A stretch of 64,000 bases of DNA from Limisoma sp963590405 (lineage in GTDB: Bacteria > Bacteroidota > Bacteroidia > Bacteroidales > Muribaculaceae). Positions 1-7,677 of this stretch are shown one piece after another. Within the stretch, counting starts at the first letter, position 1, and every line of letters starts with the position of its first letter. The stretch lies in contig CAVAPE010000001.1 of NCBI GenBank assembly GCA_963590405.1, positions 40,509 to 104,508 of the forward strand. Direction: 5' to 3'. The position numbers and the translations under genes were made by a program. Under the pieces are notes generated by a model that did not search any database, had not been told where the DNA came from, and saw only the letters and a program-made list of their open reading frames with translations.

Positions 1-1265
1 TCGGTGGTTATCAGTGCGCACGCCTCCTGCACAAGGTCGGCAGCGTGAGGCCCGTAGATGTGGCAGCCAAGGAGTTTGTCGTTGTTGTCCACGATGAGTT
101 TGGCGTAGCCATCGGTCTCGCCGAGGCACACCGCCTTGCCGTTGGCGCGGAAGAATGCCTTCTTCGTCGTGTAGAGGATGCCTCGCTCCTTGCAGTCGTC
201 CTCGGTGAGCCCCACCATCCCCACTTCCGGCATGGTGAACACCGCCGACGGGATGACATCAAGACGCAGATCGTCGACCTTGCCCATGATGACGTTGATT
301 ACGCGAATGCCCTGTGCGGTGGCTACATGGGCAAGCATCATCTTGCCGTTGACGTCGCCTATGGCATAGATGTGCGGAACGCTGGTCTGCATACAGTTGT
401 CCACCACGATTCCACGGCGGTTGTATTCCACGCCGATGTCGTCGAGGTTGAGCGAACCCACGTTTGCCTTGCGCCCTACAGCCATCAGCACCTTGTCCGC
501 CTCGACGGTCTGCTCCTTGCCTTTGCGGTCGTAAGCCACGGTCAAGCCGCCGCCAGTCTGGGCAATGGACTTTACTGCTGCCTGCGTTTCAATCTTGATT
601 CCGCGCTTGCCGAGGCTTTGGCGCAGACGCTTGGCGAGGTCGCTGTCGAAGTGCGGAAGTATCTCTTTGGCGTATTCCACAACGGTCACTTCGCTGCCAA
701 GGGCGTTGAACACCGAGGCAAACTCCAGTCCGATAACACCCGCTCCGATGACACACAGCCGCCGAGGCACGCTCTCAAGTTCGAGAATCTCGCGCGAGGT
801 GAGTACGCCGTCGAGCGTCGCACCCTCGATGGGTAGCGTTGCCGGCGATGAGCCAGTGGCGATGATTATGTCATTAGCCTTAACCCTTTCGCCTTCAGCC
901 TCTACGGTAAGATTATCTACGAACCGTGCCTTGCCGCGCACCAGATGGATTTTAGGATTGTTGAGTAGCGTTTCTACGCCGCTGCGCAGTTGCTCCACCA
1001 CGGCACGTTTGCGTGCCATCACGGTTCCGAAGTCGATGCAGAACGAAGCATCGGCGATGCCAAATTCCTGCGCCGACTTGAAGTTAGTCACCATCTCCGC
1101 CGTGCGGCAGAGAGCCTTCGTAGGGATGCACCCCTCGTTGAGGCACGTGCCGCCCACGGCTGCCTGCTCGAAGAGAGCCACAGTCATCCCTCGGCGCGCC
1201 GCCAGCAGGGCGGTTTCGTAGCCGCCCGGCCCGGCACCGATTATTATAAGGTCAACCGTCAGCAT
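1..1265 (-). CDS. lpd: Dihydrolipoyl dehydrogenase (glycine cleavage L-protein), 3' end off window
   Basis: FAD-dependent enzyme that reoxidises the dihydrolipoyl arm of GcvH with NAD+. Read on the minus strand from the ATG at 1265-1263, the protein begins MLTVDLIIIGAGPGGYE, a dinucleotide-binding glycine motif, followed by GGTCLNEGCIPTK carrying the redox-active cysteines C41 and C46. A second nucleotide-binding motif (VIGAGVIGLEFAS) and the AIGDVNG stretch are also present. About 421 codons are visible, so roughly 30-50 C-terminal residues of the dimerisation domain lie beyond position 1. The start overlaps the end of gcvPB by 7 bp, indicating translational coupling and co-transcription with the glycine cleavage genes. 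Dedicated use by the glycine system rather than a 2-oxoacid dehydrogenase is inferred from this position. Confidence 0.95.
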   Translation of the reverse strand, partial: MLTVDLIIIGAGPGGYETALLAARRGMTVALFEQAAVGGTCLNEGCIPTKALCRTAEMVTNFKSAQEFGIADASFCIDFGTVMARKRAVVEQLRSGVETLLNNPKIHLVRGKARFVDNLTVEAEGERVKANDIIIATGSSPATLPIEGATLDGVLTSREILELESVPRRLCVIGAGVIGLEFASVFNALGSEVTVVEYAKEILPHFDSDLAKRLRQSLGKRGIKIETQAAVKSIAQTGGGLTVAYDRKGKEQTVEADKVLMAVGRKANVGSLNLDDIGVEYNRRGIVVDNCMQTSVPHIYAIGDVNGKMMLAHVATAQGIRVINVIMGKVDDLRLDVIPSAVFTMPEVGMVGLTEDDCKERGILYTTKKAFFRANGKAVCLGETDGYAKLIVDNNDKLLGCHIYGPHAADLVQEACALITT

Positions 1266-2719
1266 TGTTGCAGTTCTTTGAATGAGAGTACTGGATGCTT
1301 GGCTGCCGTGGTCTCGTCGAGACGGCGCACCGGAGTGGTGTGGGGCGCTGTCTTCAACTCGTCAGGTTGCTCGATAGCCTCCTTGGCTATGCGGCGCATC
1401 ACCTCGATAAATCCGTCGATTGTTTCCTTCGACTCCGTCTCCGTAGGCTCAATCATGATGGCCTGATGGAAGAGCAGAGGGAAATAGATTGTCGGGGCGT
1501 GGAAGCCGTAGTCGAGCAGACGTTTGGCCACGTCGAGCGTAGTTACGTCGGTCGACTTGTCGGCAAGACCGTCAAACACAAATTCGTGCTTGCACACCGT
1601 AGGGATAGGCAGGCGGTAGCAGTCCTTGAGCGACTCCTTTATATAGTTCGCGTTGAGCGTAGCCAGCGGACCCGCAAGACGGATGTTCTGCTTGCCGAGC
1701 ATAAGGATATAGGCGTAGGCACGCATCAGGATGCCGAAGTTGCCCATAAATCCCGACACTCGTCCGGCAGCGTCGTCGGTGCGAACCACGTGTAGCAGTC
1801 CGTCATCGCCGCGGCGCACCTTCATGTCAGGCAAGCAGTCGGCAAGATGGGCTGCAACGCCCACTGGCCCAGAGCCCGGACCGCCTCCGCCGTGAGGCGT
1901 GGAGAACGTCTTGTGGAGGTTGAGGTGCATGATGTCGAAACCCATGTCGCCTGGGCGCACCTTGCCCAGCAGAGGATTGAAGTTCGCTCCGTCGTAGTAG
2001 AGCAGACCGCCGCAGTCGTGCACCATCTTGGCAATCTCTGGTATGCGTGTCTCAAACAAGCCCAGCGTGTTCGGGTTGGTCATCATGATGCCAGCCACAG
2101 TGTCGTCGAGCAGCGGGCGCAGAGCATCGATGTCGATAGTGCCGTCGTCGAGCGACTTCACCTCCACCACCGTCAGTCCGCACACCGCAGCGCTGGCAGG
2201 GTTGGTGCCGTGGGCGCTGTCGGGCACAATCACCTTAGTGCGGTGGCTATCGCCTCGCAGTTCGTGGTAGCGGCGCATCACCATCAGTCCCGTCAGTTCG
2301 CCATGCGCGCCGGCGTAGGGGTCGAAGGTGAAATGAGCCATTCCCGTGATTGCTGCCAACGCCTTGTCGAGGCTCTCGTAGAGTTCGAGCGCACCTTGCA
2401 CCGACGCATCGGGCTGAAGCGGATGCAGGTCGGCGAAGCCCGGCATGGCGGCAACTTCTTCGTTGATTTTCGGATTGTATTTCATGGTGCAACTGCCGAG
2501 CGGATAGAAGCCCGTGTCGACACCGAAATTCATGTTCGACAGATTCGTGTAGTGGCGCACCACATCGAGTTCGCTAACTTCCGGCAGTTCTGCCTCCTCG
2601 TCGCGGCGCAGTTCCGCCGGCATACCGTCGCAGCCTGTTGCCCAGCCGTTTTCGGGCAGGGAGAAACCTGTGCGCCCAGCGCGCGAAAGTTCGAATATCA
2701 GTTTATCGTAGTATTTCAT
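1259..2719 (-). CDS. gcvPB: Glycine dehydrogenase (decarboxylating) subunit 2
   Basis: The PLP-binding half of the P-protein, which decarboxylates glycine and passes the aminomethyl group to lipoyl-GcvH. The 486-residue protein has the family PLP motif HLNLHKTFSTPHGGGG, with K270 as the predicted Schiff-base lysine, and the GSCTMKYNPK motif near residue 75. The length matches the C-terminal half of one-piece GcvP enzymes. It overlaps gcvPA by 4 bp (ATGA) and lpd by 7 bp. The two-subunit arrangement is a normal variant of the enzyme, not a frameshift. Confidence 0.97.
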   Translation of the reverse strand: MKYYDKLIFELSRAGRTGFSLPENGWATGCDGMPAELRRDEEAELPEVSELDVVRHYTNLSNMNFGVDTGFYPLGSCTMKYNPKINEEVAAMPGFADLHPLQPDASVQGALELYESLDKALAAITGMAHFTFDPYAGAHGELTGLMVMRRYHELRGDSHRTKVIVPDSAHGTNPASAAVCGLTVVEVKSLDDGTIDIDALRPLLDDTVAGIMMTNPNTLGLFETRIPEIAKMVHDCGGLLYYDGANFNPLLGKVRPGDMGFDIMHLNLHKTFSTPHGGGGPGSGPVGVAAHLADCLPDMKVRRGDDGLLHVVRTDDAAGRVSGFMGNFGILMRAYAYILMLGKQNIRLAGPLATLNANYIKESLKDCYRLPIPTVCKHEFVFDGLADKSTDVTTLDVAKRLLDYGFHAPTIYFPLLFHQAIMIEPTETESKETIDGFIEVMRRIAKEAIEQPDELKTAPHTTPVRRLDETTAAKHPVLSFKELQQC

Positions 2720-4044
2720 AACTTGAAGTTCTTGATTAGGTTAACCATACGATCGATTTCTTCGCGGGTGCGGCGCTCCGTTGCGCAGAACGTAACCAAG
2801 CCTTCTTCCGTAGGCAGTGCGCCAAAAAATCCGCCGTTGGCAAGCAACTGTTGTAGCGTTTCGGTAGGGATGTCGGAGCGGAGGGCAAACTCCTTGAGGA
2901 ACGGCTTGTGGAAAGCCTCCGTGAAGTGCCCTGTGGCAATCAGTTGGTCGTGAAGATAGTGGGCAGCGCCGTAGGAGAGGTCGCAAACCTGGCGCAGACC
3001 CTTTTTGCCCATCAACGACAGGTAGATGGTTACGTAGAGAGCCATCAGCGACTGGTTAGAACAGATGTTGCTGTTGGCCTTCTCGCGGCGGATGTGCTGC
3101 TCGCGCGCCTGAAGCGTAAGTACGAAGGCACGCTTGCCGTCGACGTCGGTAGTTGCGCCGACGATGCGTCCCGGCAATTTGCGCACATACTCTTTGCAGC
3201 AAGCGAGGAAGCCCACATACGGACCACCGAAGCCCAATGGAATACCCAATGACTGGCCGTCGCCGCAAGCCACGTCGGCACCCCATTCGCCCGGGGTGCG
3301 CACCACGGCAAGAGCCGACGGGTCGCAGTAGACCATCAGCAGAGCCTTCACGCCGTGCACGGCATCGGCAAAGCCAGTGAGGTCCTCCACGATGCCAAAG
3401 CGGTTGACCGACGGCACGAGTACGCCAGCCACATCGCCCTCGGCAAGAAGGCGTTCCATGTCGGCAAGGTCGGTCTGCCCATCGCTACTGGCAATCTCGG
3501 TGAGAGCCACGCCGTGGTACTTGGCGTAGGTCTTCACCACCTCGCGCACCTGCGGCAGGAGCGTCGACGACAGCAGTACGCGCGACTTCTTGCGCGTGGC
3601 AGCCATCGCCATCATCATCGCCTCGGCTGCCGACGTTGCACCGTCGTACATCGACGCATTGGTGCAGTCCATGCCGGTGAGCGTGGAAATCATACTCTGA
3701 AATTCAAAGATATAGCGTAGTGTGCCCTGCGAAATCTCAGCCTGATAGGGGGTGTAGGCAGTGAGAAACTCCGAGCGGCTCGTGAGGGCGGCAATGACCG
3801 ACGGCGCATAGTGGTCGTAGGCACCTCCGCCAGCCATCACGGTGAGCCGGTGGTTGCGCTTGTCGAGTTCTTCAAAGCGGCGGCGCACCTCCATCTCCGT
3901 CATAGCATCGGGGAGGTCGTAGTCGCCGTTGAAAATCACGCTCTTGGGCACGTCGGCATAGAGGTCGTCGAGGCTCTCCATGCCGATGCGTTTAAGCATT
4001 TCGCCGATGTCGTCGGCGGTGTGCGGAAAATATGCAAATCCCAT
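2716..4044 (-). CDS. gcvPA: Glycine dehydrogenase (decarboxylating) subunit 1
   Basis: The N-terminal-type half of the P-protein, 442 residues, partner of the adjacent PLP-binding subunit. It starts MGFAYFPHTADDIGEML, typical of the family, and contains YTPYQAEISQGTLRYIFEFQ (about residues 96-115) and the glycine-rich LGFGGPYVGFLA stretch. Members keep the fold of PLP enzymes but the catalytic lysine sits in the other subunit. It lies 12 bp after gcvH and overlaps gcvPB by 4 bp, so stoichiometric coupled translation is likely. Confidence 0.97.
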   Translation of the reverse strand: MGFAYFPHTADDIGEMLKRIGMESLDDLYADVPKSVIFNGDYDLPDAMTEMEVRRRFEELDKRNHRLTVMAGGGAYDHYAPSVIAALTSRSEFLTAYTPYQAEISQGTLRYIFEFQSMISTLTGMDCTNASMYDGATSAAEAMMMAMAATRKKSRVLLSSTLLPQVREVVKTYAKYHGVALTEIASSDGQTDLADMERLLAEGDVAGVLVPSVNRFGIVEDLTGFADAVHGVKALLMVYCDPSALAVVRTPGEWGADVACGDGQSLGIPLGFGGPYVGFLACCKEYVRKLPGRIVGATTDVDGKRAFVLTLQAREQHIRREKANSNICSNQSLMALYVTIYLSLMGKKGLRQVCDLSYGAAHYLHDQLIATGHFTEAFHKPFLKEFALRSDIPTETLQQLLANGGFFGALPTEEGLVTFCATERRTREEIDRMVNLIKNFKL

Positions 4045-4056
4045 AGGCTCAGGTTG

Positions 4057-4446
4057 TTAATGTTCCTCGTTTTCGCAGTGCTTGCCGTAGGCTTCGGCGT
4101 CCATAAGAGCCTTCACCTCGTCGGGGTCGGAAAGGCGCACCTTAATAATCCAGTTTGCATAGGCATCCTTGTTGAGGAGTTCCGGAGCGTCGGCAAGAGC
4201 CTCGTTTACCTCCACCACCTCGCCGCTTACGGGCGAGATGAGGTCGCTGGCAGCCTTTACGCTCTCCACTGCGCCGAAATCTTCGCCTGCAGTCACTTCG
4301 TCTTCCTCCTCGGGCATGTCAACATAAACGATGTTGCCCATTGCCTGTTGTGCATGGTCGGTGATGCCGATATATCCAAATTCGCCGTCGATTTTAAGCC
4401 ATTCGTGCGATTCGCTGTAGTACAGTCCTTCAATTGTTTTAGCCAT
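4057..4446 (-). CDS. gcvH: Glycine cleavage system H protein
   Basis: Small lipoyl carrier (129 aa) that shuttles the aminomethyl group between the P-, T- and L-proteins. The lipoylation site is visible as GAVESVKAASDLISPVSGEV, with K64 as the modified lysine. The length is normal for the family. The C-terminus ends EAYGKHCENEEH, an acidic tail with a cysteine. It sits between gcvT (27 bp upstream) and gcvPA (12 bp downstream). The lipoate ligase at the head of the operon is the obvious enzyme for its modification. Confidence 0.97.
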   Translation of the reverse strand: MAKTIEGLYYSESHEWLKIDGEFGYIGITDHAQQAMGNIVYVDMPEEEDEVTAGEDFGAVESVKAASDLISPVSGEVVEVNEALADAPELLNKDAYANWIIKVRLSDPDEVKALMDAEAYGKHCENEEH

Positions 4447-4473
4447 AGTTGTAAGTGTTTTATTGTTAGGTTT

Positions 4474-5568
4474 TTATTTCTTGTATTTTTTATCGTAGAA
4501 ACGTTTTTTGCACACCGTGCCAGCAAACACCTTCTTGCGGATGCGCACATCCACTGCAGTGCCGAGTGCCGCATAGCGACTGTCGATGAGCGCAAGACAC
4601 ACGCTGCGGTCGGTGGTGATGGTGTGGTAGCCCGTGGTCACTTCGCCAATCTGCACGCCGTCGACCTCGACGGCATATCCGCCGCGCGGGATGGCGCGAT
4701 CCTTCAGTTCGATGCCCACCACCTTCTTCGCCGTGCCTTCGGCTTTCTGCTTGGCGCATGCGTCGCGGCCAATAAATTCCGGCTTGTCGAGTTTCACGAA
4801 CATGCCCAGTCCAGCCATTATCGGCGAGATTTCGGCACTCAGTTCGTGGCCGTAGAGCGGCAGTCCCGACTCAAAGCGGAGGGTGTCGCGGCAGCCAAGT
4901 CCGCACGGAGTGACGCCAGCGGCAACAAACAGTTCCCACATCTTCACGATGGAGTTGGTGTCCATATAAAATTCGAAGCCGTCCTCGCCCGTGTAGCCTG
5001 TGCGGCTCACAATCAGCGGTTTGCTGTAGCATTCCGTCTCCTTGAAGGTGTAGAACGTAAGGTCGGAGAGGTCGAGTCCGAGGGTGTCCTTCGCCACCTT
5101 CTCCGCCTCTGGTCCCTGGAGGGCAATCTGCCCATAGGCAGCCGAGCGGTTGTCGATTTCCACGTCAAATCCGTCGGCTTGTTGGCGTATCCACGCCTCG
5201 TCCTTCTCGATGTTGGCGGCATTCACCACCAGTAGCCATTCCTGCGGAGCAGCCATCTTGTAGACCAACAGGTCGTCGACCACGCCGCCGTCCTCATAGA
5301 GCATCATGCCGTAGAGGATTTTGCCCGCTGGAAGGGCAGTCACGTCGTTGGTAAAGATATGGTTGACAAACTTTTCGGCATCGGTGCCGCTGACGAAGAT
5401 TTCTCCCATGTGCGACACGTCGAACATGCCCATGTGTTGCCTTACGGCGTTGTGCTCTTCAATGATTGAGGAGTATTGTATCGGCATTATGAATCCGCCG
5501 AACGGACTCATCTGCGCCTTTAGCGCAATGTGGTTGTCGTAGAGACAAGTTTTCTTTAAATCGTCCAT
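4474..5568 (-). CDS. gcvT: Glycine cleavage system aminomethyltransferase (T-protein)
   Basis: Transfers the methylene group from aminomethyl-GcvH to tetrahydrofolate, releasing ammonia. The 364-residue protein shows the N-terminal folate-binding features FDVSHMGEIFVSG (about residues 49-61), the segment MLYEDGGVVDDLLVYK, and the C-terminal barrel domain with RGGYAVEVDGVQIGEVTTG. Length and motif order match the family. It lies 7 bp after the lipoate ligase gene and 27 bp before gcvH. Confidence 0.97.
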   Translation of the reverse strand: MDDLKKTCLYDNHIALKAQMSPFGGFIMPIQYSSIIEEHNAVRQHMGMFDVSHMGEIFVSGTDAEKFVNHIFTNDVTALPAGKILYGMMLYEDGGVVDDLLVYKMAAPQEWLLVVNAANIEKDEAWIRQQADGFDVEIDNRSAAYGQIALQGPEAEKVAKDTLGLDLSDLTFYTFKETECYSKPLIVSRTGYTGEDGFEFYMDTNSIVKMWELFVAAGVTPCGLGCRDTLRFESGLPLYGHELSAEISPIMAGLGMFVKLDKPEFIGRDACAKQKAEGTAKKVVGIELKDRAIPRGGYAVEVDGVQIGEVTTGYHTITTDRSVCLALIDSRYAALGTAVDVRIRKKVFAGTVCKKRFYDKKYKK

Positions 5569-5575
5569 AGTATTT

Positions 5576-6544
5576 TTAGGATTTTAAGATGATGTCAATC
5601 AGTTGGTTCGTAGTTAGGTTGGCGATGTAGCGCAACGCGTCGAAGCCGTCGAGCAGCGCCGCCGCCTCTGCCAGCGGCTTGCCGTGGAGCAGGCGATTGA
5701 GTTCCGGCTCGGGGTCGGCAATCATAAAGTAGTCGCCTGAGAGGCTGATGTGGTGCACAATGCCGCTGCGCAACTGCAGGCTTACGCCCACTTCGCCCAC
5801 CGACGGAATCTTTTTCGACTTGCCGACGGTGTAGGCAGGGTTGCTGCCCGCAAAGAAACTTTCGTCGAGGTAGGTGCTCTCAATCTCGCGTATGCGCGCA
5901 ATCTCCGTGGGCGTGAGCACGCGCTCGCCGTCGCAGAAATTGTCGATGAGATATTGCTTGAATACGCCAATCGGCATCGTTGTGTGCTCGCTGAGGTTGG
6001 TGACGTGCTGGCGCACCGATGCCACGCCCTTGCTCTTGAGTTTCTGCTCCGAAGGCGTGATGGCGAGTTGCATCCGCTCGAAGTCGCTATTGTAGAGCAG
6101 AGTGCCGTGGACAATGCTTTTGCCCGGCACCTTGTAGAACGCGTTGCCGCTCACCTTGCGCCCGCCAATCTGGATGTCGTTGCGCCCCGACACTTCCGCC
6201 TCCACGCCGATTTGTCGCAGCAGTGCAGCCATGCGTTGCAGGTAGGCATCAAACACCTCCGCAACGTTCTCGCCGCGCGAGATGTAGGAAATCATCAGGT
6301 TGCCCCAGTCGGAATACACGCATCCGCCGCCGCTCTTGCGGCGGAACATCTTGATGCCCTCCTTGCGGCAGTAGTCCACATTCACCTCCGTAGCCATCAA
6401 CTGGTTACGTCCGAAAATCACAGTAGGGCTCACCTGCCAAAGGAAGAAAGCCTCGTCGGGCATCTCTTTGGCAGCAAACTCTTCCATGGCAAGGTAGAAA
6501 ATCAGCCTATGCTCGGTGTTGTCAGGTAGCAGTAAGTGTTTCAT
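5576..6544 (-). CDS. lplA: Lipoate-protein ligase (LplA family)
   Basis: Activates lipoate with ATP and attaches it to lipoyl-domain proteins. The 322-residue protein carries the ligase motif RRKSGGGCVYSDWGNL (about residues 68-83) and GRKVSGNAF, whose lysine is the family's lipoyl-AMP contact. A C-terminal accessory domain with GEVGVSLQLRSGIV follows. It is the first gene of the glycine cleavage operon, 20 nt after a predicted transcription start, so GcvH is the likely substrate. This suggests scavenged lipoate feeds the pathway; no lipoyl synthase is visible in this window. The exact ligase subtype is not certain. Confidence 0.9.
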   Translation of the reverse strand: MKHLLLPDNTEHRLIFYLAMEEFAAKEMPDEAFFLWQVSPTVIFGRNQLMATEVNVDYCRKEGIKMFRRKSGGGCVYSDWGNLMISYISRGENVAEVFDAYLQRMAALLRQIGVEAEVSGRNDIQIGGRKVSGNAFYKVPGKSIVHGTLLYNSDFERMQLAITPSEQKLKSKGVASVRQHVTNLSEHTTMPIGVFKQYLIDNFCDGERVLTPTEIARIREIESTYLDESFFAGSNPAYTVGKSKKIPSVGEVGVSLQLRSGIVHHISLSGDYFMIADPEPELNRLLHGKPLAEAAALLDGFDALRYIANLTTNQLIDIILKS

Positions 6545-6570
6545 CTTAGGTTCGTGTAATTCCGATTTCC

Positions 6571-6601
6571 CAAAGGTAGCAACACTTCTGCTGATTGCAA
6601 A
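6571..6601 (-). promoter_or_regulatory. Promoter of glycine cleavage operon
   Basis: On the minus strand there is TTTG (6598-6601), a 19-bp spacer and TACCTTTG (6571-6578), matching the Bacteroidota housekeeping consensus. The predicted start near 6564 gives a leader of about 20 nt to lplA. No riboswitch-sized leader is present. Confidence 0.8.
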
Positions 6602-6634
6602 CTATTCCTATGTGTTGTGCAACATAATGCAGTG

Positions 6635-7669
6635 TTAAAAGCGGATGATGTGCTTCTCCGACGAGAGAGCGCCAACGATGCCCCAACCATTGTCCACATT
6701 GCTGTAAATCTGCACCGTTTCGGTGTAGGCGTCGCGGTCGGTGATGCGGTAGAGCCAGATGGAGTTGAGGTAGTTGAAAAATTCGGGTGTTATCGACTGC
6801 AGTTCCACAACCACCCATTTGTTTTCCTGCCCGACTCTGCTTTCGTCGATGACGGGACGGCTCTCGCGTAGCCGCGTTTCTACGGTAAACTCGTGCGTCT
6901 TGCCGTTGATAAGGTTGTCGCTGAACACGTTCGACATTCCTGCTGCCCATCCGCCGTAGCCCTTATGGAGGCTTACGTTCTTGAAAATCACGTCGCTACT
7001 GCTGAACGAATCCTTGAAGTAGTAGGTGTCGCCGTCATAGATATATTCTTTGTCGTCTATTTTTATCAACAGCGCGGCACTGCGCACCTTCAGACGGTAG
7101 TAGTTGGTCTCGTTGGCAGGGTCGGTGATGCGCAGGGTGATGCGCGCCACGGTGTCCTGTGCAGTGTTGGTGTCGGTTTCAAACGACATGGGGTCGTAGA
7201 ATTTCTCGTAGCCAACCACCTCAATCAGTTGGTGCTGCGGCACCTTGGTTTGTGCTTTGACGGCAGGATAGCCGTCGGCAGAGGCTTGGATTGTCACCTC
7301 ATCGCCCTCTTTTGGGCGGTAGTCGCACTGGAAACAGAAGTTCTTGGCATCATATTTCAAGTCGTACACGTCGCTGCCGTTGACGGTGGCGGTGACTTTA
7401 GCAGTGGGCACTACCGAGCGCTTCACCAGAGCGTCGTTGTAGTTATGGCTCTCGTAGTCGGCAAAGTCGATATATTCATCGATTGTGAAATCCTTAAACG
7501 AACAGGCTTTGGTCACGGTCACCGTCAGCGTGGTGTCGGGCGAGAGGAGCGCATTGATGTCGAGTTCGTGGATGTCGTCGGTGTCGCTGGTCTTGATGTC
7601 GACCTCGCAACCGGTTGCCAGTATGCCCAGTAGGGCAACGGCGGCATATATGATATTCGTTTTTTTCAT
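6635..7669 (-). CDS. DUF4249 domain-containing outer-membrane lipoprotein
   Basis: Partner protein of the upstream TonB-dependent receptor. The start at 7669 gives MKKTNIIYAAVALLGILATGCEVD, a lipoprotein signal with lipobox LATGC; an in-frame extension to 7831 would overlap the receptor gene and destroy the signal, so it was not used. The 344-residue protein has the DUF4249 pattern: a short N-terminal beta domain (YDLKYDAKNFCFQCDYRPKE) followed by a long beta-rich region. DUF4249 proteins almost always follow a carboxypeptidase-D-plug TonB receptor, as here (8-bp gap). The function is unknown; a substrate-capture or lid role analogous to SusD is an inference. Confidence 0.85.
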   Translation of the reverse strand: MKKTNIIYAAVALLGILATGCEVDIKTSDTDDIHELDINALLSPDTTLTVTVTKACSFKDFTIDEYIDFADYESHNYNDALVKRSVVPTAKVTATVNGSDVYDLKYDAKNFCFQCDYRPKEGDEVTIQASADGYPAVKAQTKVPQHQLIEVVGYEKFYDPMSFETDTNTAQDTVARITLRITDPANETNYYRLKVRSAALLIKIDDKEYIYDGDTYYFKDSFSSSDVIFKNVSLHKGYGGWAAGMSNVFSDNLINGKTHEFTVETRLRESRPVIDESRVGQENKWVVVELQSITPEFFNYLNSIWLYRITDRDAYTETVQIYSNVDNGWGIVGALSSEKHIIRF

Positions 7670-7677
7670 CGTCGTGA

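Noticed and set aside
45..836. Long plus-strand reading frame at the left edge
   Set aside because: It is antisense to the conserved lpd gene, with His/Val-rich composition typical of shadow frames.
2716..2719. Split glycine dehydrogenase as a frameshifted gcvP
   Set aside because: The two genes overlap by ATGA, both have full family lengths and proper ends; the two-subunit form is standard in many bacteria.
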